Source of the DNA: Nocardioides sp.
GTDB taxonomy: Bacteria > Actinomycetota > Actinomycetes > Propionibacteriales > Nocardioidaceae
DNA length: 23,369 nt
Reading direction: 5' to 3'
NCBI GenBank assembly: GCA_029264225.1
Contig: JARICB010000151.1
Span: 1 to 23,369, forward strand
Shown here: in pieces, positions 1 through 8,312 of the stretch
Layout of the letters: each line of letters begins with the position of its first letter
How positions within the stretch are numbered: position 1 is the stretch's first letter
Notes under the pieces: model-generated
Database searches by the model: none
The model's input: only the letters and a program-made list of their open reading frames with translations
What the model was told of the DNA's origin: nothing
Translations under genes and position numbers: made by a program

Positions 1-1
1 G

Positions 2-298
2 ATCCCGCACGGGATGCGGCCGGCCTACGTCGGTGCCATGGGGTCTCGTCGCGCGCACGACGACCGGATGGAACGGCTGCGCGAGGCTGGGCTTACCGCA
101 ACCGAGCTGGCCCGACTCTCCTCGCCGATCGGCCTCGATCTGGGGGCACGGACGCCCGAGGAGACGGCGATCTCCATCGCTGCCGAGATCATCGCCTCCC
201 AGTGGGGCGGCACCGGCCAACGACTGGCGAGCATCGCGGGTCGGATCCACCACGAGGATCCGGTCCGACCCCTGAGCGCCGACCCGATCCACGACTGA
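2..298 (+). CDS. XdhC/CoxI family protein, C-terminal part (5' truncated by window edge)
   Basis: This is the C-terminal Rossmann-like part (XdhC_C) of an XdhC/CoxI-type protein. These proteins act in the cytoplasm in the maturation or insertion of the molybdenum cofactor for xanthine or CO dehydrogenase-type hydroxylases. Visible family signatures are the AYVGAMGSRR loop near the start and the block SPIGLDLGARTPEETAISIA, followed by a helix ending IIASQWGG. The frame is open to the left edge, so the N-terminal half and the true start lie outside the window. The ATG at 14 falls inside the domain and is not the start. The partner molybdoenzyme subunits are presumably to the left. Family assignment is confident; the specific enzyme served cannot be told. 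Confidence 0.88.
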   Translation: MPHGMRPAYVGAMGSRRAHDDRMERLREAGLTATELARLSSPIGLDLGARTPEETAISIAAEIIASQWGGTGQRLASIAGRIHHEDPVRPLSADPIHD

Positions 299-357
299 GC
301 CCTGTTGCGCCGGCCGGCGCCCGGCTACCGTGAGGCCAACCCTCGTGGAGCCGCCCG

Positions 358-668
358 ATGAGTACCGATGACCTGCACGCCCGCCGTGTGGAAGCGGTGC
401 GCGCGTGGACCGAGTTCGTGACGCATGGCGACGGGGCCGAAGCGAGCGTCCGGCCGGAGATCCGCCGCAGCTGGGAACTGTCCGGCGTGGTGTCGCCATC
501 GCTTGCCCAGGCGCCGCTGGCCGATGAGGACGCGACCGCCGACTACTGGCGTGAGTCAGCACTGCAGGCGGCAGTGACACGAATACAGGACGAACTGCGG
601 CGCACCGCCGAGGCCGTAAACTTCGCCTGGCGGCTGGTGCGTCGATAGGAACCGTGGCAGTTCTCGGG
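358..668 (+). pseudogene. Remnant of a GAF-domain (AcoR-like) transcriptional regulator with internal deletion and frameshift
   Basis: The first about 80 codons read like the N-terminus of actinobacterial GAF-domain regulators of the AcoR type: an ARRVEAVRAWTEFVTHG opening, then VRPEIRRSWELS, then a TRIQDELRRTAE helix. In intact members this helix leads into the GAF core, whose later part I remember as containing a VNFxxGGRW-ASVGTNAL stretch. Here RRTAE is joined directly to AVNFA, and the frame stops at 646-648. In another frame the bases from 639 read ASIGTVAVL, resembling the ASVGTNAL block. I infer an in-frame deletion of roughly 30 codons followed by a frameshift, leaving a non-functional relic. 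The ATG at 358 has GGAG at 345-348. The alternative is a real 96-residue orphan protein. The comparison rests on memory of the family. Confidence 0.55.
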
Positions 669-723
669 GCGTCCGATGTAGGTGTGAGAATCTCTTGTCA
701 CCGTCCCTACCCGGAGGCCAGCC

Positions 724-1221
<498 letters not shown>

Positions 1222-1233
1222 GAGACATCGCTG

Positions 1234-1851
1234 CTAGAAGACATTGAGCGGTCGGAACTGCACGCTGATCCGTGGTCCGGCCGCTGCCACCTTGGGCACC
1301 GCATGCTCCCAGGTGCGCTGACAGGAACCGCCCATCACGACGAGATCGCCGTGTCCCATCGTGACGGTGATCGACGCTCCGCCGCCGCGTGGTCTCAGGA
1401 CCAGCCTGCGCGGGTCGCCGAGCGAAACGATCGCGACCATCGTGTCGGTGCTCCGTCCCCGGCCGATGGTGTCACCGTGCCACGCCACCGAGTCGCGGCC
1501 GTCGCGGTAGTAGCAGCATCCGGCACTGACGAAGGGCTCGCCGAGCTCGGGCCGGTAGTGCGCACTCAAGGCGTCGCGGGCCGCGGTCAGTCCTGGGTGA
1601 GGGAGTGGATCGGCCAGCAGGTAGGTATGAACGAGACGCGGTACGTCGACGATGCGGTCATACATCTGGCGACGCTCGGCGCGCCAGGGGACGCCGGTCA
1701 CCATCGCAGCGAACACCTCGTCGGCGCCGGGCAGCCAGTCGCGCTGGATGTCGAGCCAGGCGCCGTGCGCGAGACTGCGGCGCTGCGGTGCCAGGACGGC
1801 GACTGCATGTGCGGGCGAAGCCGTTTCGAAGAGGGTCGACTGGAAGTCCAC
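1234..1851 (-). CDS. alkB: AlkB-family 2-oxoglutarate/Fe(II) dioxygenase
   Basis: The 205-residue product resembles AlkB DNA/RNA repair dioxygenases, which oxidatively remove alkyl groups such as 1-methyladenine and 3-methylcytosine. The iron ligands are visible: H125 and D127 in WHGD and the distal H183 in WEHAVPK. The 2OG-binding arginine and the family C-terminus appear as RISVQFRPL (R194, R200). RAERRQMYDR (57-66) and the substrate-lid segment CCYYRDGRDSVAWHGD are typical of the short actinobacterial branch. The reading frame stays open far upstream, but that part is the antisense of the ABC gene. I chose the GTG at 1851, giving MDFQSTLF, because actinobacterial homologues begin this way and a TACGAT box sits 7 nt upstream with no Shine-Dalgarno, suggesting a leaderless mRNA. 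All catalytic residues are present. Confidence 0.9.
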   Translation of the reverse strand: MDFQSTLFETASPAHAVAVLAPQRRSLAHGAWLDIQRDWLPGADEVFAAMVTGVPWRAERRQMYDRIVDVPRLVHTYLLADPLPHPGLTAARDALSAHYRPELGEPFVSAGCCYYRDGRDSVAWHGDTIGRGRSTDTMVAIVSLGDPRRLVLRPRGGGASITVTMGHGDLVVMGGSCQRTWEHAVPKVAAAGPRISVQFRPLNVF

Positions 1852-1858
1852 GACAACG

Positions 1859-1864
1859 ATCGTA
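1859..1864 (-). promoter_or_regulatory. Candidate leaderless -10 box (TACGAT) for the AlkB gene
   Basis: On the minus strand TACGAT is followed by 7 nt and then the GTG start. This spacing places the transcription start at or next to the start codon. There is no purine-rich ribosome-binding site. No convincing -35 was found. Confidence 0.5.
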
Positions 1865-1944
1865 CACGCATCGTCGAACAGGCGTTCGATGGTAAATCGG
1901 GATTCGGGTAGCGGACCTTGGAAGGATGCGGGAGGGTTGGCGCC

Positions 1945-2709
1945 ATGACGAATCCTGACGCCGCCGCACCTCGCGCGGTCGCTGCCTCCGTGCGCAACCT
2001 GACCAAGACCTATGGTGCAGGCGATGCCATGGTCCGGGCGCTGGACGACGTGAGCCTGGACCTGATGTCGGGGGAGTTCACCGCCATCATGGGCCCCAGT
2101 GGTTCTGGCAAGTCGACCCTCATGCACTGTTGTGCGGCGCTCGACACCGCGTCGTCCGGGCAGGTCTTCATCGGCGACCTGGAGCTCGGCGGGCTCAAGG
2201 ACAAGGAGCTGACTCGCCTCCGACGAGACCAGATCGGCTTCGTCTTCCAGTCGTTCAACCTGGTGCCTACGCTGAGCGCCGAGGAGAACATCGTGCTGCC
2301 CGCCTCCATTGCGCGCCGCAAGCCGGACCGGGAGTGGTTCGACACGGTGATCGACACCGTCGGCATCCGTGACCGACTCGGGCACCGGCCCAACCAACTC
2401 TCGGGGGGCCAGCAGCAGCGCGTTGCCGTGGCCCGCGCCCTGGTCGGTCGACCGCTGATCGTCTTCGCCGACGAGCCGACCGGAAACCTCGACTCCCAGT
2501 CGGGCGCCGAGGTGCTCGACCTGCTCCGGCGCAGCGCGAGGGACCACGGCCAGACCATCGTCATGGTCACCCACGACCCGGTGGCGGCCTCCTACACCGA
2601 TCGGGTTGTCTTCTTTGCCGACGGCCGCGTGGTTGATGAGTTGCGCAACCCCGACCGCGACCGTGTGCTCGACGTGATGGCGCGCATGTCCGCGCCGACT
2701 GCGGGCTGA
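1945..2709 (+). CDS. ABC transporter ATP-binding protein (MacB/LolD type)
   Basis: This 254-residue protein is the ATPase of an exporter-type or mechanotransmission ABC system of the MacB/LolD/FtsE class. In order it shows Walker A GPSGSGKS (50-57), Q-loop FQSFNLVP (Q102), signature LSGGQQQR (152-159), Walker B LIVFADE (171-177) and the switch histidine in VTHD (H210). The ATG at 1945 is preferred over one at 1918 because GGAGGG at 1931-1936 lies 8 nt upstream and the earlier ATG has no such site. It is followed after 4 bases by its FtsX-like permease, so the two are surely one operon. The exported substrate, or the periplasmic event driven, cannot be read from the sequence. Confidence 0.96.
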   Translation: MTNPDAAAPRAVAASVRNLTKTYGAGDAMVRALDDVSLDLMSGEFTAIMGPSGSGKSTLMHCCAALDTASSGQVFIGDLELGGLKDKELTRLRRDQIGFVFQSFNLVPTLSAEENIVLPASIARRKPDREWFDTVIDTVGIRDRLGHRPNQLSGGQQQRVAVARALVGRPLIVFADEPTGNLDSQSGAEVLDLLRRSARDHGQTIVMVTHDPVAASYTDRVVFFADGRVVDELRNPDRDRVLDVMARMSAPTAG

Positions 2710-2713
2710 CGCC

Positions 2714-5245
2714 GTGTTTCGCGCAGCCCTGAAGAGTCTGCTCGGGCGCAAGGTGCGTCTCTTGATGAGCACCTTCGCGATCGTTCTGGGGGTGGCCTTC
2801 GTGGTCGGCACCCTCGTCTTCAGTGACACCCTCAGTCGCAGCTTCACCGCACTGCTGTCCTCGACAGTGGGTGACGTCGTGGTGCGCCCGGCGGGCACCG
2901 ACGGCGCCGCCGAACCCACCGCACGCACGGTCAAGGCCACTCTCGTCGACCGATTGGAGAAGGTCGAGGGGGCCGCGCGGGTCGACGGAAACGTCAACGC
3001 TTTCGGTGTCTACGTCATCGGTACCAACGGCAAGGTGATCGGTGGCAATGGGCCGCCGGCCATCGGCGCCAACTGGACGGGCGCCCCCGCCGGACATGAC
3101 CTGGAGGGGGCGGCCATCATCGCCGGCCGAGCGCCCGCGAAGGCTGGTGAGATCCTGCTCGACTCCAAGACGGCCAGCGAGGGCGGCTACGTCATCGGTC
3201 AGGACGTCAACATGGTCACCGCGACCGACCAGGGCCCCCTCACCGCCGAGCTCGTCGGGCTGATCGGCTTCCCCTCGGGCGGCTCGCTCAACGGCGCCAC
3301 CTTTACCGGCTTCGACACCGCGACCGCGCAAGACCTCTTCCTCGGCGGCAAGGACGCCTATACCGATCTCTGGGTCACTGCCGAGCCCGGTACCAGCCAG
3401 GAGAAGCTGGCCGCCGCCGTGACCCGGGCGCTACCCGAGGGTGTCGAGGCGGTCACAGGTGATGAGGCAGCCGATGAGGCAGCCTCCGCACTTCAGGAGG
3501 CGGTTGGCTTCCTCACCACGTTCCTCCTCATCTTCGCCGGCATCTCGCTCGTCGTGGGCGCGTTCCTGATCGTCAACACGTTCTCCATCCTGGTCGCCCA
3601 ACGGAGTCGGGAGCTGGCGCTGCTGCGCGCACTCGGGGCCAGCAAGAAACAGGTCACCCGTTCGGTGCTGGTGGAGGCGTTCGTTCTCGGCCTGCTCGGC
3701 TCCACCATCGGGCTGGGGCTCGGCATACTTCTGGCGATTGGCATGCGCACACTGTTCGCGCAGTTCGGCCTCGACCTGTCCGGCCAGCCCCTGATCATGG
3801 CACCACGCACCGTGCTCGCGGCCTACGGCGTAGGGGTGCTGGTCACGATGGGCGCCGCCTTCTTCCCGGCCCGACGTACGACCAAGATTGCTCCCGTCCA
3901 GGCGATGCGCGACGACATCGCCATGCCGGAGTCGAGCCTGCACCGGCGATTCCTGGTGGGGGTTGCGATGATCCTGGCCGGCGCTGGAGTACTCGCCGCA
4001 GGACTGCTCGACACGGTCCCGCGCGCGGGCTACTTCGTCGGTGGGGGCATCCTGGCCATCCTGCTGGGGGTGGCGTCGGCCAGCCCGGTGATCAGTCACC
4101 CGTTGCTCGCAGCCGCTGCCTGGGTCTATGCGCGGATCTTCGGCACGATCGGTGCGCTGGCCGGGCAGAACTCGCTGCGCAACCCGCGGCGCACGACCGC
4201 GACGTCATCGGCCCTGATGATCGGGCTCTCGCTGGCCTGCACGATGGCGATCGTCGGCGACTCCGCCAAGGCGAGCGTCGACCAGACGATCGAGGAGAAC
4301 TTCATCGGTGACTACGTCGTCAGTTCCCTCTTCGGCCAGGCCTTCTCGACCAGGATCACCCGAGACATGGCCCAGGTCAAGGGCGTCGACCACGTGTGGG
4401 CGCAGCGCTTCGCGTTCACCGGTTCGGGTCGAGACTCTCAAGGGATCGGCGCCATCGACCCGACGGCGCTTCGCGGGGGTATCGGTCTCAAGATGGTGTC
4501 GGGCACCGACGACCTGCGCGACGGCACGGTAGTGGTCGATCAGTCCTACGCCGACGACAATGGCCTCTCGGTCGGGGACACCTACGACGTGGATCTCGCC
4601 GATGGGCCCCACCAGTTGAAGATCGTCGGCATCTACGCCGAGAACCCGATCCTTCTCATTCCGGTGGTGACCACCCCCGAGACGCTGATCGCAGCCGGCT
4701 ACCCGAACGCCGACAACTTCTTGATCATCGACTCCGACGGCACTCCGGGCGTGGAGCAGGCGCTCAACGCGATCGTCGAGAAGTCGCCGATCGTCACGGT
4801 CAAGGACCAGCAGGGCTTCGCCGACGAGCAGCGGAAGCCGATCGACCAGTTGGTGCTGATGATCTTCGCGCTGCTCGGACTCGCGCTGCTCATCGCCGTG
4901 CTCGGCATCGTCAACACCCTGGCGCTGTCCATCATCGAGCGCACCCGCGAGATCGGGCTCCTGCGTGCCATCGGCGTCAGTCGAGCGCAGTTGCGGCGGA
5001 TGGTGACCCTGGAGTCGGTAGTGATCGCGCTGCTCGGTGCGGTGCTGGGCTTGGTGCTGGGCATCGGCTTCGGCATCGCCTTGATGTATTCCCTGCGGGA
5101 CGAGGGGCTGGAGGTGATCTCGGTTCCGGCCGGCCAACTGGCCATCTTCCTGATCGTCTCGGTAGTGATCGGGGTGCTGGCCGCGCTCATCCCCGCCCGG
5201 CGGGCTGCTCGACTCGACGTGCTCAAGGCCATCAGCACCGACTAG
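2714..5245 (+). CDS. FtsX-like ABC transporter permease (two FtsX domains)
   Basis: The 843-residue membrane protein is the partner of the ATPase just upstream. An N-terminal transmembrane helix (about 17-38) is followed by an extracytoplasmic MacB-PCD-like domain (about 45-260). The first FtsX core (about 263-395) carries the coupling signature RSRELALLRALGASKKQV. A central helical block follows (about 413-510), then a second extracytoplasmic domain (about 515-705). The second FtsX core (about 712-843) carries RTREIGLLRAIGVSRAQL. This duplicated layout is common in Gram-positive ABC permeases of about 800-850 residues, where one polypeptide forms the membrane unit. The GTG start, 4 bases after the ATPase stop, suggests translational coupling. 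Substrate is unknown; lipid, peptide or drug export are all possible. Confidence 0.94.
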   Translation: MFRAALKSLLGRKVRLLMSTFAIVLGVAFVVGTLVFSDTLSRSFTALLSSTVGDVVVRPAGTDGAAEPTARTVKATLVDRLEKVEGAARVDGNVNAFGVYVIGTNGKVIGGNGPPAIGANWTGAPAGHDLEGAAIIAGRAPAKAGEILLDSKTASEGGYVIGQDVNMVTATDQGPLTAELVGLIGFPSGGSLNGATFTGFDTATAQDLFLGGKDAYTDLWVTAEPGTSQEKLAAAVTRALPEGVEAVTGDEAADEAASALQEAVGFLTTFLLIFAGISLVVGAFLIVNTFSILVAQRSRELALLRALGASKKQVTRSVLVEAFVLGLLGSTIGLGLGILLAIGMRTLFAQFGLDLSGQPLIMAPRTVLAAYGVGVLVTMGAAFFPARRTTKIAPVQAMRDDIAMPESSLHRRFLVGVAMILAGAGVLAAGLLDTVPRAGYFVGGGILAILLGVASASPVISHPLLAAAAWVYARIFGTIGALAGQNSLRNPRRTTATSSALMIGLSLACTMAIVGDSAKASVDQTIEENFIGDYVVSSLFGQAFSTRITRDMAQVKGVDHVWAQRFAFTGSGRDSQGIGAIDPTALRGGIGLKMVSGTDDLRDGTVVVDQSYADDNGLSVGDTYDVDLADGPHQLKIVGIYAENPILLIPVVTTPETLIAAGYPNADNFLIIDSDGTPGVEQALNAIVEKSPIVTVKDQQGFADEQRKPIDQLVLMIFALLGLALLIAVLGIVNTLALSIIERTREIGLLRAIGVSRAQLRRMVTLESVVIALLGAVLGLVLGIGFGIALMYSLRDEGLEVISVPAGQLAIFLIVSVVIGVLAALIPARRAARLDVLKAISTD

Positions 5246-5310
5246 TGCGAGGGCTGGCGGGTTCTATCATGAATTTCCACGGTTCCGCTACATCTAGGCG
5301 CGGCGACCCA

Positions 5311-5316
5311 TAGACT
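5311..5316 (+). promoter_or_regulatory. Candidate leaderless -10 box (TAGACT) for the GntR regulator gene
   Basis: TAGACT lies 6 nt before the GTG at 5323, and no Shine-Dalgarno sequence is visible between them. The arrangement fits a leaderless actinobacterial promoter. The -35 region (around 5288-5293) has no clear consensus. Confidence 0.5.
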
Positions 5317-5322
5317 TCCGCC

Positions 5323-6045
5323 GTGAATGTCGTGGGACTCAAGCGTACCGAGGGTACGCTCAAGCACGTCCAGGTGCGCGAATACGTTCGGGCGCTGATC
5401 GCGGACGCCGAGCCCGGGTCGTCCGCACCATCGGAACGTGAGTTGGTGGCCCGCTTCGGAGTGGCCCGGATGACGGTGCGTCAGGCCCTCGACGTGTTGG
5501 TGAACGAGGGCAAGCTCGAGCGGGTCCCGGGACGTGGCACCTTCGTGACGCACCCGCGTCGGCGGGTCGGACGGCTCTCGTCCTTCACCGAAGACATGCG
5601 GCTCCGCGGACTCCTGCCCGAGTCGCAGACCCTGTTGGCCCGGCGTGAGCAGGCGGGTCCCGGGGTGGCGCGGGCATTGGAGATTTCGTCCGGCGACTCC
5701 GTCATCCACTGGAAGCGTCTGCGGCGTGCCGACCAGAACATCGTGTGTGTCGAGGACGCCTACCTCAACGAGGTCCTGCTCCCGGGATTCCTCCAGGCCG
5801 GCATGCCGACCAGCCTCTACGAGGCGCTGGGCGAACGAGGTCTGCGCCCTACCTGGGCCGAGGACTCGATCAGCGCCGAGGTCGCCACCGAGGAGGAGGC
5901 AGGTCTCCTCGAGGTGGCGGCGGGCGCCGTGGTGCTGCACGTCTCGCGCCGGGCGCTGGCGCAGGAGAAGGTGGTCGAGGTGTCTCGTACGGCATTTCGT
6001 CAGGACCGGTTCACGCTCTACGTGCAACTCGGCGACGTCGGCTGA
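5323..6045 (+). CDS. GntR-family transcriptional regulator, HutC subfamily (UTRA domain)
   Basis: This 240-residue regulator has a winged helix-turn-helix at about 15-78 (SAPSERELVARFGVARMTVR, then a GRGTFV wing) and a UTRA ligand-binding domain from about 90 to 236. This is the HutC/DasR-type layout, whose members usually sense small metabolites such as sugar phosphates or histidine intermediates. The GTG start is chosen because homologues begin close to the helix-turn-helix and a TAGACT box lies 6 nt upstream. A perfect palindrome in codons 7-13 is a candidate autoregulatory site. Its operon neighbours do not reveal the effector: an ABC exporter lies upstream on the same strand after a 77-base gap, and the convergent HD gene starts its stop codon 4 bases later. 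Ligand and regulon are unknown. Confidence 0.92.
   Translation: MNVVGLKRTEGTLKHVQVREYVRALIADAEPGSSAPSERELVARFGVARMTVRQALDVLVNEGKLERVPGRGTFVTHPRRRVGRLSSFTEDMRLRGLLPESQTLLARREQAGPGVARALEISSGDSVIHWKRLRRADQNIVCVEDAYLNEVLLPGFLQAGMPTSLYEALGERGLRPTWAEDSISAEVATEEEAGLLEVAAGAVVLHVSRRALAQEKVVEVSRTAFRQDRFTLYVQLGDVG
5342..5360 (+). promoter_or_regulatory. Perfect palindrome AGCGTACC-GAG-GGTACGCT in the first codons of the GntR gene
   Basis: Two 8-base arms are exactly complementary around a 3-base centre, starting 19 bases after the GTG. GntR proteins bind short inverted repeats as dimers. With a leaderless start this site would sit at about +20 of transcription, well placed for autorepression. It could instead be an mRNA hairpin. 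Function is inferred. Confidence 0.5.
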
Positions 6046-6048
6046 TCC

Positions 6049-6645
6049 TTACCTACGCAGCGACGGTCGCTGCAGTGACTCGAGCTCCGCAGTGACGTTG
6101 GCACGCGCCCTGACCTCCCACAGGCTCGCGCCGACCTCGGTAGCGAAGAGACGGGGCGCTGCGAGCAGTTCGCCCAGCACTTCGACCCGCCCGAGGATGA
6201 AATCGGCGTCGGAGATGGCCGCGTAGTCGCGTCGGACGCCGGCCACATAGGCCGCGTAACGCTCGGTCGGTGCCGCCAGGATGGCCAGGTCGGCGTCATT
6301 GAGCACGCCTGCGTTCAGATCGCCGACCGCGGCGCGATGGTGCTCGGTCAGCCGCACCAGCCGCGCCACCTCAGCGGCCGGGGGGTCGGGCAATGCCTGC
6401 TCGGCCCACGCAGCGGACCGCTCCTCCGGCTCGGGCAGCGCGTCGTAGACCGCGTCGTGGAACCAGGCGGCGAGCACCACCGGTATCCGGTCGAACCGTT
6501 CGCCCGCGCGGTCGAGCTCGTCGATGCGGTCGAGCACGTCGGCGAGGTGACGCTGGTCGTGATACCCGTTACGGTCCCAGGCGGCGATCAGTGCGTCGCG
6601 GACCGCGAAGAGCCCCCGCAGCGGCCAGCGCATCGCCAGATCCAT
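6049..6645 (-). CDS. HD-domain metal-dependent phosphohydrolase-like protein
   Basis: The 198-residue protein fits the predicted HD-superfamily hydrolases (the COG4339-like group, from memory). Candidate metal ligands are H29 or H33 in the YHDQRHL block, H63-D64 in AAWFHDAVYD, the histidines in LTEHH (102-103) and D117/D119 in LNDADLAIL, in the order expected for an HD fold. It is soluble, with no signal peptide. It is the last gene of a minus-strand operon: its ATG lies 9 bases after the stop of the XPB helicase gene, with no clear ribosome-binding site, so translation is probably coupled. Substrate is unknown; HD enzymes act on nucleotides or phosphate esters. It converges on the GntR gene with 3 bases between stops. 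Confidence 0.85.
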   Translation of the reverse strand: MDLAMRWPLRGLFAVRDALIAAWDRNGYHDQRHLADVLDRIDELDRAGERFDRIPVVLAAWFHDAVYDALPEPEERSAAWAEQALPDPPAAEVARLVRLTEHHRAAVGDLNAGVLNDADLAILAAPTERYAAYVAGVRRDYAAISDADFILGRVEVLGELLAAPRLFATEVGASLWEVRARANVTAELESLQRPSLRR

Positions 6646-6654
6646 GACTAGGTC

Positions 6655-8301
6655 TCAGGCCGGCGACGGCAGGTCGTCGGCGTCCACGATCCGGTAGGCG
6701 TAACCCTGCTCGGCCAGGAATCGCTGCCGGTTCTGGGCGAAATCGGCATCCACGGTGTCACGGGCCACGACGGTGTAGAAGTGGGCGGACTTGCCCTCGC
6801 TCTTGGGTCGCAGCAGTCGGCCCAGTCGTTGGGCCTCCTCCTGCCGGGAGCCGAAGGAGCCGCTGACCTGGATGGCCACCTCGGCCGAGGGCAGGTCGAT
6901 GGAGAAGTTGGCGACCTTGGAGACGACCAGCAGCGAGAGTTCGCCGGAGCGGAACGCGTCGAAGAGCCGTTGACGTTCCTTGACCGGGGTCTCGCCCTTG
7001 ATCACGGGTGCGTCGAGCAGTTCCGCGAGTTCGTCGAGCTGGTCGATGTATTGGCCGATGACCAGGGTGGGTTGTCCCTGGTGGTGATCCACCAGGCGGC
7101 GTACGACGTCGATCTTGGTGTGGGTGCACGACGCCAGCCGGTAGCGCTCCTCAGGCTCGGCGGTCGCGTAGGCCAACCGCTGCCCCTGGGGCAGCGTGAC
7201 CCGGACCTCGACGCAGTCGGCGGGCGCGATCCAGCCCTGCGCCTCGATGTCCTTCCACGGTGCGTCGTAGCGCTTCGGGCCGATCAGCGAGAACACCTCG
7301 CCCTCCCGGCCGTCCTCGCGCACCAGGGTGGCGGTCAACCCGATCCGGCGCCGGGCCTGCAGGTTGGCGGTCATCCGGAAGATCGGGGCCGGCAGCAGGT
7401 GCACCTCGTCGTAGACGATCAGGCCCCAGTCGCGGGCATCGAGCAGTTCGAGGTGGGTGTAGACGCCCTTCCTGCGGGTGGTCAGCACCTGGTAGGTCGC
7501 GATGGTGACGGGTCGAACCTCCTTGACCGATCCGGAGTACTCTCCGATCTCGTCCTCGGTCAGTGAGGTGCGCCGGATCAACTCGTCCTTCCACTGACGG
7601 GCGCTGACCGTGTTGGTCACCAGGATCAGCGTGGTCGCCTGTGCCTGAGCCATGGCAGCAGCACCGACCAAGGTCTTGCCGGCACCACAGGGCAGCACGA
7701 CCACCCCGGAACCACCGTGCCAGAACGACTCGACGGCCTCCCGCTGGTAGGCACGCAGCGACCAGCCGTCTTCGGCCAGCGCGATCGGGTGGGCCTCTCC
7801 GTCGACGTAACCGGCGAAGTCCTCGGCCGGCCAGCCCAGTTTGAGCAGTGCCTGCTTGAGGTTGCCGCGCTCGCTGGAGTGCACCACGACGGAGTCGTCG
7901 TCGATCCGGTTGCCGAGCATGCCGGCGACCTTCTTGGCGCGCAGCACCTCCTCGAGCACCGGACGGTCGGTCGAGGAGAGCACGAGCCCGTGGACGGGGT
8001 GCTTCTCCAAACGCAGTCGGCCATAGCGACCCATGGTCTCGGCGATGTCCACGAGCAGGGCGTGCGGCACGGCGTAGCGACTGAACGTCAGCAACGCGTC
8101 GACCACCTGCTCGGCATCATGGCCCGCAGCGCGCGCGTTCCACAGACCTAAGGGGGTGAGCCGGTAGGTGTGGATGTGTTCGGGTGAGCGTTCCAGCTCG
8201 GCGAACGGTGCGATTGCCTTGCGGCACTCGCTTGCCCGCTCATGGTCCACCTCCAGCAGGAGGGTCTTGTCGCTCTGGACAATGAGAGGGCCGTCGTTCA
8301 C
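6655..8301 (-). CDS. XPB-type DNA repair helicase (superfamily 2)
   Basis: The 548-residue protein is a bacterial XPB/Rad25-like superfamily 2 helicase, ATP-driven and 3'-5' in studied members, implicated in DNA repair or transcription-coupled processes. Motifs in order are an N-terminal XPB domain (about 1-170), Q-like LRAYQREAV (182-190), Walker A PCGAGKT (204-210), DEVH box (298-301), motif III GLTATL (321-326), the XPB-specific RED motif R328-E329-D330, and motif VI QRLGRLLRP (491-499). Length matches actinobacterial XPB. The GTG at 8301 gives MNDGPLIVQ and lies 11 bases after the stop of the upstream helicase-associated gene, preceded by a weak GGGTGGA. The context with a Helicase_C_3/WYL-like protein is characteristic of actinobacteria; the HD gene follows. 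Confidence 0.96.
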   Translation of the reverse strand: MNDGPLIVQSDKTLLLEVDHERASECRKAIAPFAELERSPEHIHTYRLTPLGLWNARAAGHDAEQVVDALLTFSRYAVPHALLVDIAETMGRYGRLRLEKHPVHGLVLSSTDRPVLEEVLRAKKVAGMLGNRIDDDSVVVHSSERGNLKQALLKLGWPAEDFAGYVDGEAHPIALAEDGWSLRAYQREAVESFWHGGSGVVVLPCGAGKTLVGAAAMAQAQATTLILVTNTVSARQWKDELIRRTSLTEDEIGEYSGSVKEVRPVTIATYQVLTTRRKGVYTHLELLDARDWGLIVYDEVHLLPAPIFRMTANLQARRRIGLTATLVREDGREGEVFSLIGPKRYDAPWKDIEAQGWIAPADCVEVRVTLPQGQRLAYATAEPEERYRLASCTHTKIDVVRRLVDHHQGQPTLVIGQYIDQLDELAELLDAPVIKGETPVKERQRLFDAFRSGELSLLVVSKVANFSIDLPSAEVAIQVSGSFGSRQEEAQRLGRLLRPKSEGKSAHFYTVVARDTVDADFAQNRQRFLAEQGYAYRIVDADDLPSPA

Positions 8302-8312
8302 AACAGTCCACC

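Noticed and set aside
1852..2997. Upstream extension of the minus-strand AlkB frame (open to 2997)
   Set aside because: It is antisense to the ABC ATPase gene, has no domain similarity and low-complexity GC-driven composition. The AlkB family start is at 1851.
4205..5313. Long open frames on both strands inside the FtsX permease gene
   Set aside because: They are shadow frames of GC-rich coding sequence, Arg/Asp-rich, with no recognisable domains. The permease frame has clear FtsX motifs.
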